Below, piece after piece: positions 22,793-31,924 of a stretch of DNA of 35,997 nucleotides. Each line of letters starts with the position of its first letter. Positions within the stretch are counted from its first letter, which is position 1. The position numbers and the translations under genes are program-made. The notes beneath the pieces were generated by a model. It was given only the letters and a program-made list of their open reading frames with translations, had not been told where the DNA came from and ran no database searches. The DNA is from UBA57 sp013378375 (lineage in GTDB: Archaea; Thermoproteota; Nitrososphaeria; Nitrososphaerales; UBA57): NCBI GenBank assembly GCA_013378375.1, contig JACAFT010000008.1, forward strand, positions 1 through 35,997, in the 5' to 3' direction.

Positions 22793-24043
22793 TTGTCAGG
22801 TAATATTGATTCAGTAGCACTATATAAAACAAGGAAGATATTAAAAGACCTATCTTCAAAATCAGGAAAAGGTACAGAATTAATCTCATTGTATATTCCA
22901 CCAAAAAAAGCCCTTCACGACGTTTTAAATAATTTGAGAGAAGAATACGGAACTGCTACAAATATCAAATCTGATTCAACGAGGAACCATGTTCAAGATG
23001 CGTTAACAAGAACGCAACAAAGATTAAAACTTTTTAAAAAAACTCCAGAGAATGGTTTAATTTTATTTGTTGGAGCATTAAGAACAAATGGTCCTGGTAG
23101 TGAAGAAGTTGTTGTAAATGAAATTGTTCCTCCAAAACCTGTTCAAACATATCTCTATAGATGTGATGATCATTTTCAGTTAGAACATTTAATGGAAATG
23201 ATTAAAGAAGTAGACATTATTGGAATTATTTCTATAGATGCAACAGAAGCAGGATTTGGTATATTATCAGGAGATCATGTAGAAGTTGATGAAGTTATAA
23301 CATCAGGAGTTGGTGGAAAAACTAGAGCAGGAGGTCAATCAGCGCGAAGATATGAAAGATTAAGAGAAATGAATTTATCAAGTTATTATAATCGAGTTGC
23401 TGAACATGCAAAAAAAATATTTCTAGAGCAATATACAATAAAGGGACTAATAATTAGCGGGCCAGGACCAACTAAAGATGCGTTTATCAAAAGTGATTAT
23501 TTAGACTATAGGTTAAAAAATAAAATTTTAACAGAAGTGGATGGAGCTTATTCTGGAGCAGAAGGTGTAAGAGAAGCAATTGACAAATCAGCAGATGTTT
23601 TAACAGATATGAGAATTATAGAAGAAAAGAAATTAATACAGAGATTTTTATCCGAAATACATAAAGAAAAAAGTCTTGCCATATATGGAATTAATGAAGT
23701 AATGGATGCAATAAACAGGGGAGCAGTAGAAGTTATTCTAGCATCAGAAGATCTCAACATGTTAAAAATTTTATTAAAGTGTAAAAGATGTTCAACGGAA
23801 AAATCAAAATTAATAAAAAGAACAGAATATGTCCAAGAAAAACAAGAAATACTAAATCAAACATGTGTGTCATGTAAATCACGGGACTTTAACATAACTG
23901 AAACAGATTTAATTGAAATTCTAGAAGATTTAGCAGGAGAATCAGCTGCAAAAATAGAAGTATTAGGAAGTAACTCCGAAGAAGGAAAAATGTTGTTGAG
24001 TTTTGGTGGACTTGGAGCAATATTAAGATATAAAATAAATTAA
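22793..24043 (+). CDS. prf1: Peptide chain release factor aRF1
   Basis: Recognises all three stop codons and triggers peptide release. The 416 residues show the three eRF1/aRF1 domains. The N-domain carries the stop-codon-reading NIKS at 57-60. The M-domain has the catalytic GGQ at 180-182 (KTRAGGQSARRYERLRE). The C-domain has two CxxC pairs (CKRCST and CVSCKS), as in many archaeal aRF1 proteins. The start is a TTG at 22793 preceded by AAAGGTGA, a good ribosome-binding site. It is followed by the valyl-tRNA synthetase gene after about 20 bases. Confidence 0.97.
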   Translation: MSGNIDSVALYKTRKILKDLSSKSGKGTELISLYIPPKKALHDVLNNLREEYGTATNIKSDSTRNHVQDALTRTQQRLKLFKKTPENGLILFVGALRTNGPGSEEVVVNEIVPPKPVQTYLYRCDDHFQLEHLMEMIKEVDIIGIISIDATEAGFGILSGDHVEVDEVITSGVGGKTRAGGQSARRYERLREMNLSSYYNRVAEHAKKIFLEQYTIKGLIISGPGPTKDAFIKSDYLDYRLKNKILTEVDGAYSGAEGVREAIDKSADVLTDMRIIEEKKLIQRFLSEIHKEKSLAIYGINEVMDAINRGAVEVILASEDLNMLKILLKCKRCSTEKSKLIKRTEYVQEKQEILNQTCVSCKSRDFNITETDLIEILEDLAGESAAKIEVLGSNSEEGKMLLSFGGLGAILRYKIN

Positions 24044-24065
24044 AAAAATAAAAGTGGTAAAGAAT

Positions 24066-26384
24066 ATGGAATCAAAAATACAAGAAAAAAATTGGAGTGT
24101 AGAAATAGAAAAAAATATTTCTAAAATATGGGAAAAAGAATCTCTATATGATTTTAATATTGATGATCAAAGGGAAATATTTACAATTGATACTCCACCT
24201 CCATATCCATCAGGAAGACCTTGGCACATAGGTGCTGCTGCTCATTATTCACAAATTGACATGATAGCCAGAACTGCGAGAATGATGAATTATAATGTAT
24301 TATTTCCAATAGGGATTGATAGAAATGGTTTACCGGTAGAAATCTATACAGAAAAGAAATTCAAAATAAGTATGATTTCAACTCCAAGAGAAAAATTTAC
24401 AGATTTGTGTAAAATAGCATTGGATGATTTGGAAGCTGAAATGATTACAACTATGAAGCGTATGGGATTGTCTGGTTTATTTAAGCAATATTACAGAACT
24501 GATTCAGACGAATATCGTGCACTAACACAATCAACTTTTATTGAATTATGGAAAAAAGGAGAAGTATATCAGTCTTCTAGACCGAATAATTATTGTCCAA
24601 AATGCAGGACTACAATTGCTGATGCAGAGATATTTTATCAAGAAATTCCATCAAAGTTAGTTTATTTAAAATTTTATCTAAAGCAACAAGATGAATATGT
24701 ACTTATTGCAACAACTAGACCGGAATTATTATCAAGTTGTCAAGTAGTATTAGTAAATCCCGAGGATGAAAGATTTAAAAAATTATGGAATAAAGAAATC
24801 AGAGTACCAGTTTTTAATAATCTGGTAAAAATAGTAAAGCACCCCAGTGCAAAAATGGAATTTGGGTCAGGTGCAGTAATGATTTGTAGTTATGGAGATT
24901 ATACTGATGTTCTTTTATTCCGTGAATTGAAATTACAGGAAAAGATTAGTATAGATGTTAAAGGAAGAATGACAGAAAATGCAGAGAAATATCAAGGTCT
25001 AAAAGTTAATGAAGCAAGGGAAAAAATAATTAAAGATTTACAAGAATTAGATTTAGTTGATCGTATTGAAAATATAAATCATCGAACTCCATGTTGTGAA
25101 AGAAGCAAAAACCCAATGGAAATAATACCAATGGAGGAATATTATCTAAAACAATTAGACCATAAAAATGAATTATTAGAAATTGCAAAGAAATTAGAAT
25201 TTCACCCCGAAGAACATAGAAGAAGATTAATAGACTGGATAGAGGCAATTTCAATTGATTGGCCAATATCTCGGAGACGTTATAATGCAACAGAAGTCCC
25301 TGTATGGTATTGCAAACAGTGTAATGAACCTAACTTACCTGAACCTGGTAAATATTATAGACCGTGGAAAGAAAAACCGCCATTTGATACCTGTAAGAAA
25401 TGTGGAAATAAAGAATTTATCGGAGATAAAAGAACATTTGACACATGGATGGATTCAAGCATATCTCCTTTATTCATCACTAAATATCAAAAAGACAACG
25501 AATTTCATAAAAAAAGTTATCCAACAAAACTTAGACCACAATCAAAAGACATCATTAGAACTTGGCTCCATTATACAATACTACGGTGTAATCAGTTAAC
25601 TGAAAAAACTCCGTTCACACATGCTTGGATAATGGGTTATGGAGTAGATGAAAGAGGCGAGAAGATGAGTAAAAGTAAAGGGAATGCAATAGACCCAATA
25701 CCAATACTAGAAAGAAATGGTGCAGACATGTTTAGATTATGGGCAGCATCTGAAGTTAATTTGGGATCAGATTTTCGAGTTTCGGAAATAAAAATTACCG
25801 GTGTAGGAAAATTTTTATCGAAATTGTGGAATATTTCAAAATTCATCTCTAGTTTCCCAGTTGTTGAAGAAGAACCATTAGAAACTGACAAGTGGATATT
25901 AAGTGAATTATCAACTGTAATAGACGAATCTTTAGATGGATATTCGGATTATAATTTTTTCGTTCCAGCGAATAAAGTTAGAGAATTTATTTGGAATATT
26001 TTTGCTCCACATTATATAGAACTTGTAAAACAAAGAGCATATGGAATAGACTTTGATGAAAAATCAAAAAGAGCAGCATGGTCAACATTACATATTTGTT
26101 TAAAAAATTCATTATTATTATTAGCTCCAATTGTACCATTTATTACTGACAAAATTTGGAGAGAAGTTTATTCTGACCAAAGTATACATAAACAAATTTT
26201 TCAAAAAAATGAATTTAAATATGAATTTAAAGAATCTACGGAAAAGATAATTGAATTTAATTCGTTGATTTGGAATAAGAAAAAACAAATGGGAATTTCA
26301 TTAAAAAATGAAATATCTGAAAATGTTCCTAAAGAGCTTAAAGTATTTAAAAAAGACCTAGAGGCAATGCATAAATTACGCTAA
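24066..26384 (+). CDS. valS: Valyl-tRNA synthetase
   Basis: Class I synthetase charging tRNA-Val. 772 residues from the ATG at 24066; a GTG at 24054 would add four. The HIGH-type motif reads PPPYPSGRPWHIGA, the form seen in crenarchaeal-type ValRS, with IGIDRNGLPVE after it. Zinc-binding YCPKCRTTIADAE, an editing (CP1) domain with TTRPELL, then DWPISRRRYNATEVPVWYC and CKKCGNKEF follow. RTFDTWMDSS and the KMSKS loop (GEKMSKSKGNAIDP) complete the catalytic core. ValRS versus IleRS/LeuRS is decided by the similarity of the N-terminal segment to archaeal ValRS as I know it. The C-terminal coiled coil of bacterial ValRS is absent. Its stop interlocks with that of the convergent protease. Confidence 0.88.
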   Translation: MESKIQEKNWSVEIEKNISKIWEKESLYDFNIDDQREIFTIDTPPPYPSGRPWHIGAAAHYSQIDMIARTARMMNYNVLFPIGIDRNGLPVEIYTEKKFKISMISTPREKFTDLCKIALDDLEAEMITTMKRMGLSGLFKQYYRTDSDEYRALTQSTFIELWKKGEVYQSSRPNNYCPKCRTTIADAEIFYQEIPSKLVYLKFYLKQQDEYVLIATTRPELLSSCQVVLVNPEDERFKKLWNKEIRVPVFNNLVKIVKHPSAKMEFGSGAVMICSYGDYTDVLLFRELKLQEKISIDVKGRMTENAEKYQGLKVNEAREKIIKDLQELDLVDRIENINHRTPCCERSKNPMEIIPMEEYYLKQLDHKNELLEIAKKLEFHPEEHRRRLIDWIEAISIDWPISRRRYNATEVPVWYCKQCNEPNLPEPGKYYRPWKEKPPFDTCKKCGNKEFIGDKRTFDTWMDSSISPLFITKYQKDNEFHKKSYPTKLRPQSKDIIRTWLHYTILRCNQLTEKTPFTHAWIMGYGVDERGEKMSKSKGNAIDPIPILERNGADMFRLWAASEVNLGSDFRVSEIKITGVGKFLSKLWNISKFISSFPVVEEEPLETDKWILSELSTVIDESLDGYSDYNFFVPANKVREFIWNIFAPHYIELVKQRAYGIDFDEKSKRAAWSTLHICLKNSLLLLAPIVPFITDKIWREVYSDQSIHKQIFQKNEFKYEFKESTEKIIEFNSLIWNKKKQMGISLKNEISENVPKELKVFKKDLEAMHKLR

Positions 26385-28372
26385 GGTTTTTTATTCAAAA
26401 ATAATAATGAAATACCGCAAAAAAGACAAATAAATGAAATTAAAATGGATAAATTAGTGGAATTTGATTCTGGAATAGATATAACAGCTGGAAAATCTAC
26501 ATAATATTCAATTCCGCCATAAGAAAAATTATTGTCTGAATGAGAAACGATAGCATCAATCCAATAATTTCCTGGGGATAAGTTCAACTGTATTTCTTCG
26601 CCTGAAGCAAAAATTTCCCTGTCAATAACACCAGTATCTGTATTATATATTTGTAACAAGATTTGATCATAATTATCAATACCTTGAAGATTGACGAGAT
26701 TAGATTTTTTGTCTATGGAAAGCGAAACGGTATTATAATATATTAAAACCGGTATAAACAATTCAATGTTAGATTGATTTATCATAAACGTTAATCGGAA
26801 TTCATCAGTAAACGACTCTTCAATAGAATTTATTAACCTACTCTGAACTTCAATAACTTTTGATTGCCTTCCTTCTAAAATTATAGTCGAAGAATTAAAT
26901 GTCATATCAACACTATTGTCCGTTTGTATATCAGAGATAGATATTTCCAGAGTATCAGATACAAGTGATTGTATAGTAATAATTTGAGTATTAACACTTT
27001 GAGTTTCTGCAAGATTAAAGGATAAATGTGAAGGAATAATTGAAATTGGATTATGTAAAGCTTTGTCAATATTTAAACTTCCAGAACCTTGTAATGTAGA
27101 TGGCCAATAAACACCGTATAAATTTTTTAAAGGTGTTGCAGATGGACTAATTATACCAAGAATCTGACTGTGATTTAGCTCACCATGATGATTCAATAGT
27201 AAAGCAACAGTAGCTGTAACATATGGTGCAGAAAAACTTGTTCCATTTTGTATCTTGTACGAATTGCCTAACCATGTAGAATTTATTTGTTCACCAAAGG
27301 AAACTAAATCAGGTTTCATATAGAAGGACGAAACTGGGCCTCGTGAACTAAAGATTGAAACAAAATTTGTTAGATTTTTAGGATTAAAATCGAGTTTTAC
27401 AAAAGTTTGTGAGTCATAAATTTGTTTTATGAGTTTGTCTCCATCTTCTTGTGTAATCAATAAAGTAGGAATACTTGGACTATAACCAACAGGAATATTT
27501 GGATGCATAAGTCTACCTTTAATGATACCGGGTACTGTATTAATGACAATCAGGCCAATTGCACCTTTTTTTGCAACATTTTCTTCTTTAGTAGAAAAAT
27601 ATACTACTTCGCTAGGTTCAGCTCCTCTACGTTTAGCCACTGCGATTTTCCCAGTTAAATCAATTCCATCAAGATCTATACTTCGTGCATAATTAACAAA
27701 TTCAAGTTCTGCATGCAATATATCATTTGGAAGAACAGAATCCACTAATGGCAAGGCAAGTAGTTCTTCTTTTATTGCATCAATTTGTATAATGGCGAGA
27801 GTTGAATTACTAGTAGAATTATAATGTGAACCAACTGAGATAACATCTTCATATTTTCCTGGATCACCAATACTTCCAAAAATTGGACCGCTATTACCAA
27901 CAGCGGTTACAATAATTACCCCAGAATTAGAAATTTGTTTAATGGATTTTCGTAGTTCTTCTGATTCAGATAAACTTCCTAAGCTAATATTAATTACATC
28001 AGCTCCATTTGACACAGCAAGTTCCATTGCATTGATAACATCACTTGATTTAACTAGACCAGTATAGTCAACAACACGATATGCCAAGATTTTTGAATTT
28101 GGAGAAATATTTGTAATTATTCCTGCAATATGTGTACCATGACCAAGTTCATCCATTGGATCATCATCATTATCAATAAAATCATAACCGCCAATAATTA
28201 TCTTATCAGGACCAATACCACCGCCAAGCGCTGGATGGTTATAATCCACTCCAGTATCTATAATAGCTATAATAATTTCATCAGTATCAACCTGCTCAGT
28301 AGAGATGATTTTTGGCAATAATATTGGATTAGAAAGTAATAATAAAATCATTAAAGCGGGTAAAAAACGCAT
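26381..28372 (-). CDS. Membrane-anchored subtilisin-like serine protease (S8) with PA domain
   Basis: 663 residues. A signal peptide (about 1-24) leads within a few residues into the catalytic domain: Asp in IIDTGVDYNHPAL, His in DELGHGTHIAG, oxyanion Asn in TAVGNSGP, and Ser in NGTSFSAPYV. A protease-associated (PA) domain is inserted between the Asn and Ser segments (DLTGKIAVAKRRG, GAIGLIVIN, SIPTLLITQEDGDKL). After the catalytic domain comes a beta-rich region of about 200 residues, then a C-terminal membrane segment (SILISFICLFCGISLLF) with NKKP at the end. No I9-type pro-domain is visible. The protease probably faces the cell exterior, processing envelope or imported peptides (inference). 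Confidence 0.92.
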   Translation of the reverse strand: MRFLPALMILLLLSNPILLPKIISTEQVDTDEIIIAIIDTGVDYNHPALGGGIGPDKIIIGGYDFIDNDDDPMDELGHGTHIAGIITNISPNSKILAYRVVDYTGLVKSSDVINAMELAVSNGADVINISLGSLSESEELRKSIKQISNSGVIIVTAVGNSGPIFGSIGDPGKYEDVISVGSHYNSTSNSTLAIIQIDAIKEELLALPLVDSVLPNDILHAELEFVNYARSIDLDGIDLTGKIAVAKRRGAEPSEVVYFSTKEENVAKKGAIGLIVINTVPGIIKGRLMHPNIPVGYSPSIPTLLITQEDGDKLIKQIYDSQTFVKLDFNPKNLTNFVSIFSSRGPVSSFYMKPDLVSFGEQINSTWLGNSYKIQNGTSFSAPYVTATVALLLNHHGELNHSQILGIISPSATPLKNLYGVYWPSTLQGSGSLNIDKALHNPISIIPSHLSFNLAETQSVNTQIITIQSLVSDTLEISISDIQTDNSVDMTFNSSTIILEGRQSKVIEVQSRLINSIEESFTDEFRLTFMINQSNIELFIPVLIYYNTVSLSIDKKSNLVNLQGIDNYDQILLQIYNTDTGVIDREIFASGEEIQLNLSPGNYWIDAIVSHSDNNFSYGGIEYYVDFPAVISIPESNSTNLSILISFICLFCGISLLFLNKKP

Positions 28373-28471
28373 TATTAGTATTAATTAAACACTAAAATTA
28401 AGTTTTTACTGAATAAGCAAAAATCATTTTCTATCTAGAATTAATAAAGTCTTGAAAGAGTGGTATAATAG

Positions 28472-30571
28472 ATGAAGAAAGACAATATACAGAATATATT
28501 CAATCAAGAAAAATATTCACTGGTAATATGTGAAAAAACGGACGCGGCTAGAAAAATTGCAAGTTCTTTATCAAATAATAAATATAAAGTAGTAAAAATT
28601 TTCAACACAACTATATTCATTGTAAAATATGAAGGAAAAAACTATGTTTTATGTTCTGCAATGGGACACCTATATAATATAAAATTAATTAGACGTCAAA
28701 AATTACCTGCGTATGAATATGCTTGGGTTTCACTTGATCAAATTGATAAAAAGAAATCGTCAATTGTCAAATCAAAAATCAGAGCAATAGAAGCACTTTC
28801 AAAAGATACAAATGAATTTATTCTTGCGTGTGATTTAGATCAAGAAGGGGAAACAATTGGATATAATATACTAAAATACGCCTGTGGAGAAAAACAATAT
28901 ATCGCCAAGCGAGTAAAATTTTCCACACTAATCGAAAATGATATAAAAATTGCATTTTCAAATATACAAAAAAATATCAACATCGAATTAGCCATTGCAG
29001 GACGGACTAGACATGCAATAGATTTCTTGTATGGAATAAATATTTCAAAAGCCTTGACAAAATCTTTTATGACAGCTAGTAACAAATATAGAACGCTAAG
29101 CATTGGTCGAGTTCAAGGTCCAACTATTTCATATGTAGTAGAAAATGATTTAGAAATACAAACACATGTACCAATACCATTTTGGTCTGTAAATGCACAT
29201 ATTGAATCTCATAAAACTGATAAAACTAAATGGATTAAAATTCATTATATTAAATCAAAAATAATTACAAAACGCAATACAAAAAATATTATCAAAGAGT
29301 GTAAAGGAAAACAAGCAATTGTATCAAAAATAAAGAAAGAGAAAGTCAGAATCTATCCTCCAATACCACTTAATTTAATTGAATTACAAAAAGAAGCATT
29401 TAGATTGTATAAATTCAATCCATATCAAACATTAACATTAGCAGAAAAATTGTATCTAAAAGCTTTAATCTCGTATCCAAGAACCAATAGTCAAAAACTC
29501 CCAACTCAATTAAATTTTCGTAATATAATTTTAAATTTGAACAAATTATCAGAATTTAAAAATATTACAAAAAACCTAATTGAGAAACCACAACTAATTC
29601 CAACACAGGGTAAAGAAACAGACACAGCTCATCCAAGCATATATCCGACTGGTAAATCTAACATTGATTCTTTAACTATACCAGAAAAGAAATTATTTAT
29701 ACTAATTGCAAGAAGATTTCTCAATGTATTCAGAGATACAATAATAAAAGAAAAAATGACAACATATTTTAAAATTGGTAAACATGAATTTTGTTATTCA
29801 CCAAACTCAATTAATCACGAAGTAGAATCAGGGCAGAATATTGATGATAAAAGCGATTTGAATGCGTATATAGGAAAAATATTCAATGTAAAACGAATCA
29901 ATGTAGTAAAAAAATTTGAAAATCCTCCACGTCCATTTAATCAAATGACATTAGTTCAAAAAATGGAAAGTGAAAAAATTGGTACAAAGTCCACACGAGC
30001 AAATATCATACATACAATAATTAATAGAGACTATATCAAAGAGTCTCAATTAATACCCACACCATTGGCAAAGGCTTTGGTAGAAATATTACACAATTAT
30101 TCTTCAGGAATACTATCTTCAGAAATGACAAGAAAAATAGAAGAACAATTATCAGGTATCGAAGAGAAAAAAATAACACAAGAACAAGTTTTAGAGAAAA
30201 CAAAAAAAGATGTCAACAAGGTAGTAAAAAACATAAATGAGAACAAGGCAACTATAGGAAAATATTTAGAACGTGCAGTAAAAAATTTAGTGGTAAATGA
30301 ATCTACAAATAAAAGTTTAGGAAAATGTACAATATGTCAAAAAGGTGATTTAATCATTACTTCAAATACAAGAAACCGAGCATTAATTTGTTCAAATAGT
30401 AAAAAAAATGATTGTATAGTAAAAGCATCTTTACCAAGATTTGGATACATAAGGGTTAATAAAACAGGTTGTAATGAATGTTCGTGGCCAAAAGTCAGAA
30501 CTTCATTTAAAGGCAAACCATGGAGTTTCTGTCTCAACCCTGAATGTAATAAGGCTGGAAAAAGGAAATGA
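28472..30571 (+). CDS. topA: DNA topoisomerase, type IA
   Basis: Relaxes negatively supercoiled DNA by single-strand passage. The 699 residues show an N-terminal Toprim domain (LVICEKTDAARKIA, GHLYNI, ACDLDQEGETIG with the metal acids). Domain II/III follows, with TLSIGRVQGPT and the active-site Tyr in ALISYPRTNSQKLP. FNQMTLVQKMESEKIGTKSTRA comes next. Two C-terminal zinc elements follow: CTICQKGD...CSNSKKNDC, and CNECSWPK...CLNPECNK. The start is the ATG at 28472 behind GAGTGGT. The gene is divergent from the subtilase and overlaps the next small gene by four bases. Confidence 0.95.
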   Translation: MKKDNIQNIFNQEKYSLVICEKTDAARKIASSLSNNKYKVVKIFNTTIFIVKYEGKNYVLCSAMGHLYNIKLIRRQKLPAYEYAWVSLDQIDKKKSSIVKSKIRAIEALSKDTNEFILACDLDQEGETIGYNILKYACGEKQYIAKRVKFSTLIENDIKIAFSNIQKNINIELAIAGRTRHAIDFLYGINISKALTKSFMTASNKYRTLSIGRVQGPTISYVVENDLEIQTHVPIPFWSVNAHIESHKTDKTKWIKIHYIKSKIITKRNTKNIIKECKGKQAIVSKIKKEKVRIYPPIPLNLIELQKEAFRLYKFNPYQTLTLAEKLYLKALISYPRTNSQKLPTQLNFRNIILNLNKLSEFKNITKNLIEKPQLIPTQGKETDTAHPSIYPTGKSNIDSLTIPEKKLFILIARRFLNVFRDTIIKEKMTTYFKIGKHEFCYSPNSINHEVESGQNIDDKSDLNAYIGKIFNVKRINVVKKFENPPRPFNQMTLVQKMESEKIGTKSTRANIIHTIINRDYIKESQLIPTPLAKALVEILHNYSSGILSSEMTRKIEEQLSGIEEKKITQEQVLEKTKKDVNKVVKNINENKATIGKYLERAVKNLVVNESTNKSLGKCTICQKGDLIITSNTRNRALICSNSKKNDCIVKASLPRFGYIRVNKTGCNECSWPKVRTSFKGKPWSFCLNPECNKAGKRK

Positions 30572-30813
30572 AATTATGTAAATTATGTAATGATACTAAA
30601 AATAAGTCAGAGACTTTATGTATGCCTCATAAAATCGCTCAAGATAAACTCGAATCAGGTTACAAAATTTGGAAAGATAGAGAAAATTCCATGGAATGGG
30701 AAAAATATTTAAAAGCCTTATTAGAAATACCAACAACTGGAAAATTAGTAAAACAAGTCATAATAGAAGAAATAAAGGTGTATGAAAAGAATGGTAATAA
30801 AACAAAAAATTGA
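30568..30813 (+). CDS. Small putative zinc-binding protein coupled to topA
   Basis: 81 residues starting in an ATGA overlap with topA. The N-terminus MKLCKLCNDTKNKSETLCMPH carries CxxC and a CxxH pair, a plausible zinc site. A helical, charged segment follows (YKIWKDRENSMEWEKYLKALLE, then KLVKQVIIEEIKVYEKN). I do not recognise a named family. Coupling to topA suggests co-expression and perhaps an accessory role in DNA topology, but nothing in the sequence proves interaction. The 3' end overlaps the next frame by 32 bases if that gene starts at 30782. Confidence 0.75.
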   Translation: MKLCKLCNDTKNKSETLCMPHKIAQDKLESGYKIWKDRENSMEWEKYLKALLEIPTTGKLVKQVIIEEIKVYEKNGNKTKN

Positions 30814-31216
30814 TCGAATTATGGATTATATATTAGACAGAGTAAGAAGTTTAAGAACAATAAATAAAACATTAGCAAATACAACGTCTTTAGTTCAAGC
30901 AAAGTCTCTTATGTTAGCTTATGTAGCATTAATGATTTTATTTACTACAGGCATAGTAAATGCATTAGTAGAAGGATCACAATTAAATACTCAATATCCA
31001 GTCATCCCAGGTTTTCAAGCACAAACATTAGCTGAAGTAGTTATATTTAGTTCAGTAACAATTTTTGGAGTATTAGGTTTTATACTCATGTCTCGTGGAA
31101 CAAGACAAGTAAAAAAAGGCAGAACAACAGTAGCTTTTATTGTATCCGGTCTTGGATTAGTATTATTTGGTTTAATAATTGGATTCTACATTTTTGCATT
31201 AAAAGGAAGTCAGTAA
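30782..31216 (+). CDS. Three-span membrane protein, unknown
   Basis: 144 residues from the ATG at 30782; a start at 30821 (MDYILDRV) would avoid the overlap with the preceding gene and is equally plausible. A basic cytoplasmic N-terminus (RVRSLRTINKT) leads to segment 1 (about 43-62), then an outside loop with YPVIPGFQAQ. Segment 2 (about 86-104), a basic loop RGTRQVKKGRTT and segment 3 (about 117-139) complete it. The layout resembles that of the protein at 912-1352. No functional motif is seen. Confidence 0.75.
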   Translation: MKRMVIKQKIDRIMDYILDRVRSLRTINKTLANTTSLVQAKSLMLAYVALMILFTTGIVNALVEGSQLNTQYPVIPGFQAQTLAEVVIFSSVTIFGVLGFILMSRGTRQVKKGRTTVAFIVSGLGLVLFGLIIGFYIFALKGSQ

Positions 31217-31223
31217 AAACTAT

Positions 31224-31868
31224 CTATTGTAATTTCAAAAGAAAAGAGTTTTCCAAAAGAGAATCCTTGTCTAAAGTTTTAATGTGAATATCATCATCTA
31301 CATAATCGGCTAAAATTATTTTTTCACTTAAATAATTTAAAATTTTTGTAGATATATAATTAGAAGTATTAGTTAATTTTACACTAGGTCGTGGTTTTGG
31401 AAAACTCAATATAATCATTCGTGCATTTATAGTTTTAACAAGGTTTTTCAGTGCAAACAAGTAATAAACAAATAGTTTATTTGCCTTATTAAAATCCGTA
31501 GTAGTTCTTAAGATATGATAAAAAGACGAAGCAGAATCAATAATTAAAAGATTGAATTCAGGTCTAGTCCAAGATAAGAAAGATATTAATGAATCTTCAA
31601 GATTTTTTTTATTTGGACTAAATAATAATAATTTCTGATTGATGGAATTAGTGCTTAGATAAAACCGAAACCAAGTATCAAAATCAAAATATATTATACT
31701 TTCTTTGTATAATGTGGATTTGATTATCACAGGTATTAATGAATTTCTAAGTATAGGTTTTTCAAAATAAATAGTAGTTACAGGATAATCGAGTAAATCA
31801 AGAAATTCGTGATTTGTTAAGGAGTTAAGAGTATTATCATTATAGGAGTTACCTGAATTTTTACTCAT
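31224..31868 (-). CDS. RadA/RadB-like P-loop-fold protein without a Walker A motif
   Basis: 214 residues from the ATG at 31868 (the open frame runs upstream to 31934 but would add a hydrophobic stretch reaching into the opposing gene). The segment LLIIDSASSFYHILRTTTDF, followed by ALKNLVKTINARMIILSFPKP, resembles Walker B and the following helix-strand of RecA/RadA/RadB/KaiC proteins. Where Walker A (GxxxxGKT) would be expected the sequence reads YFEKPILRNSLIP, so ATP binding of the usual kind is unlikely. It may be a non-catalytic RadA paralog, comparable in idea to Rad51-paralog mediators. Divergent from the RuvC/YqgF-like gene at 31925. Function unproven. Confidence 0.65.
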   Translation of the reverse strand: MSKNSGNSYNDNTLNSLTNHEFLDLLDYPVTTIYFEKPILRNSLIPVIIKSTLYKESIIYFDFDTWFRFYLSTNSINQKLLLFSPNKKNLEDSLISFLSWTRPEFNLLIIDSASSFYHILRTTTDFNKANKLFVYYLFALKNLVKTINARMIILSFPKPRPSVKLTNTSNYISTKILNYLSEKIILADYVDDDIHIKTLDKDSLLENSFLLKLQ

Positions 31869-31924
31869 AAAATAATAGAAGAAAAACTCAATATTTAAGA
31901 AAGAAAAAACAGCAGGAATAATTG

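Noticed and set aside
22692..22904. N-terminal 71-residue extension of UMP kinase
   Set aside because: It is hydrophobic, unlike the family, and overlaps the start of prf1 on the other strand. The ATG at 22691 gives the expected MKTIVIKLSGSLF start.
24054..24065. GTG start for valS at 24054
   Set aside because: It is possible, but the sequence around it looks more like the ribosome-binding region for the ATG at 24066. The four extra residues are not conserved-looking.
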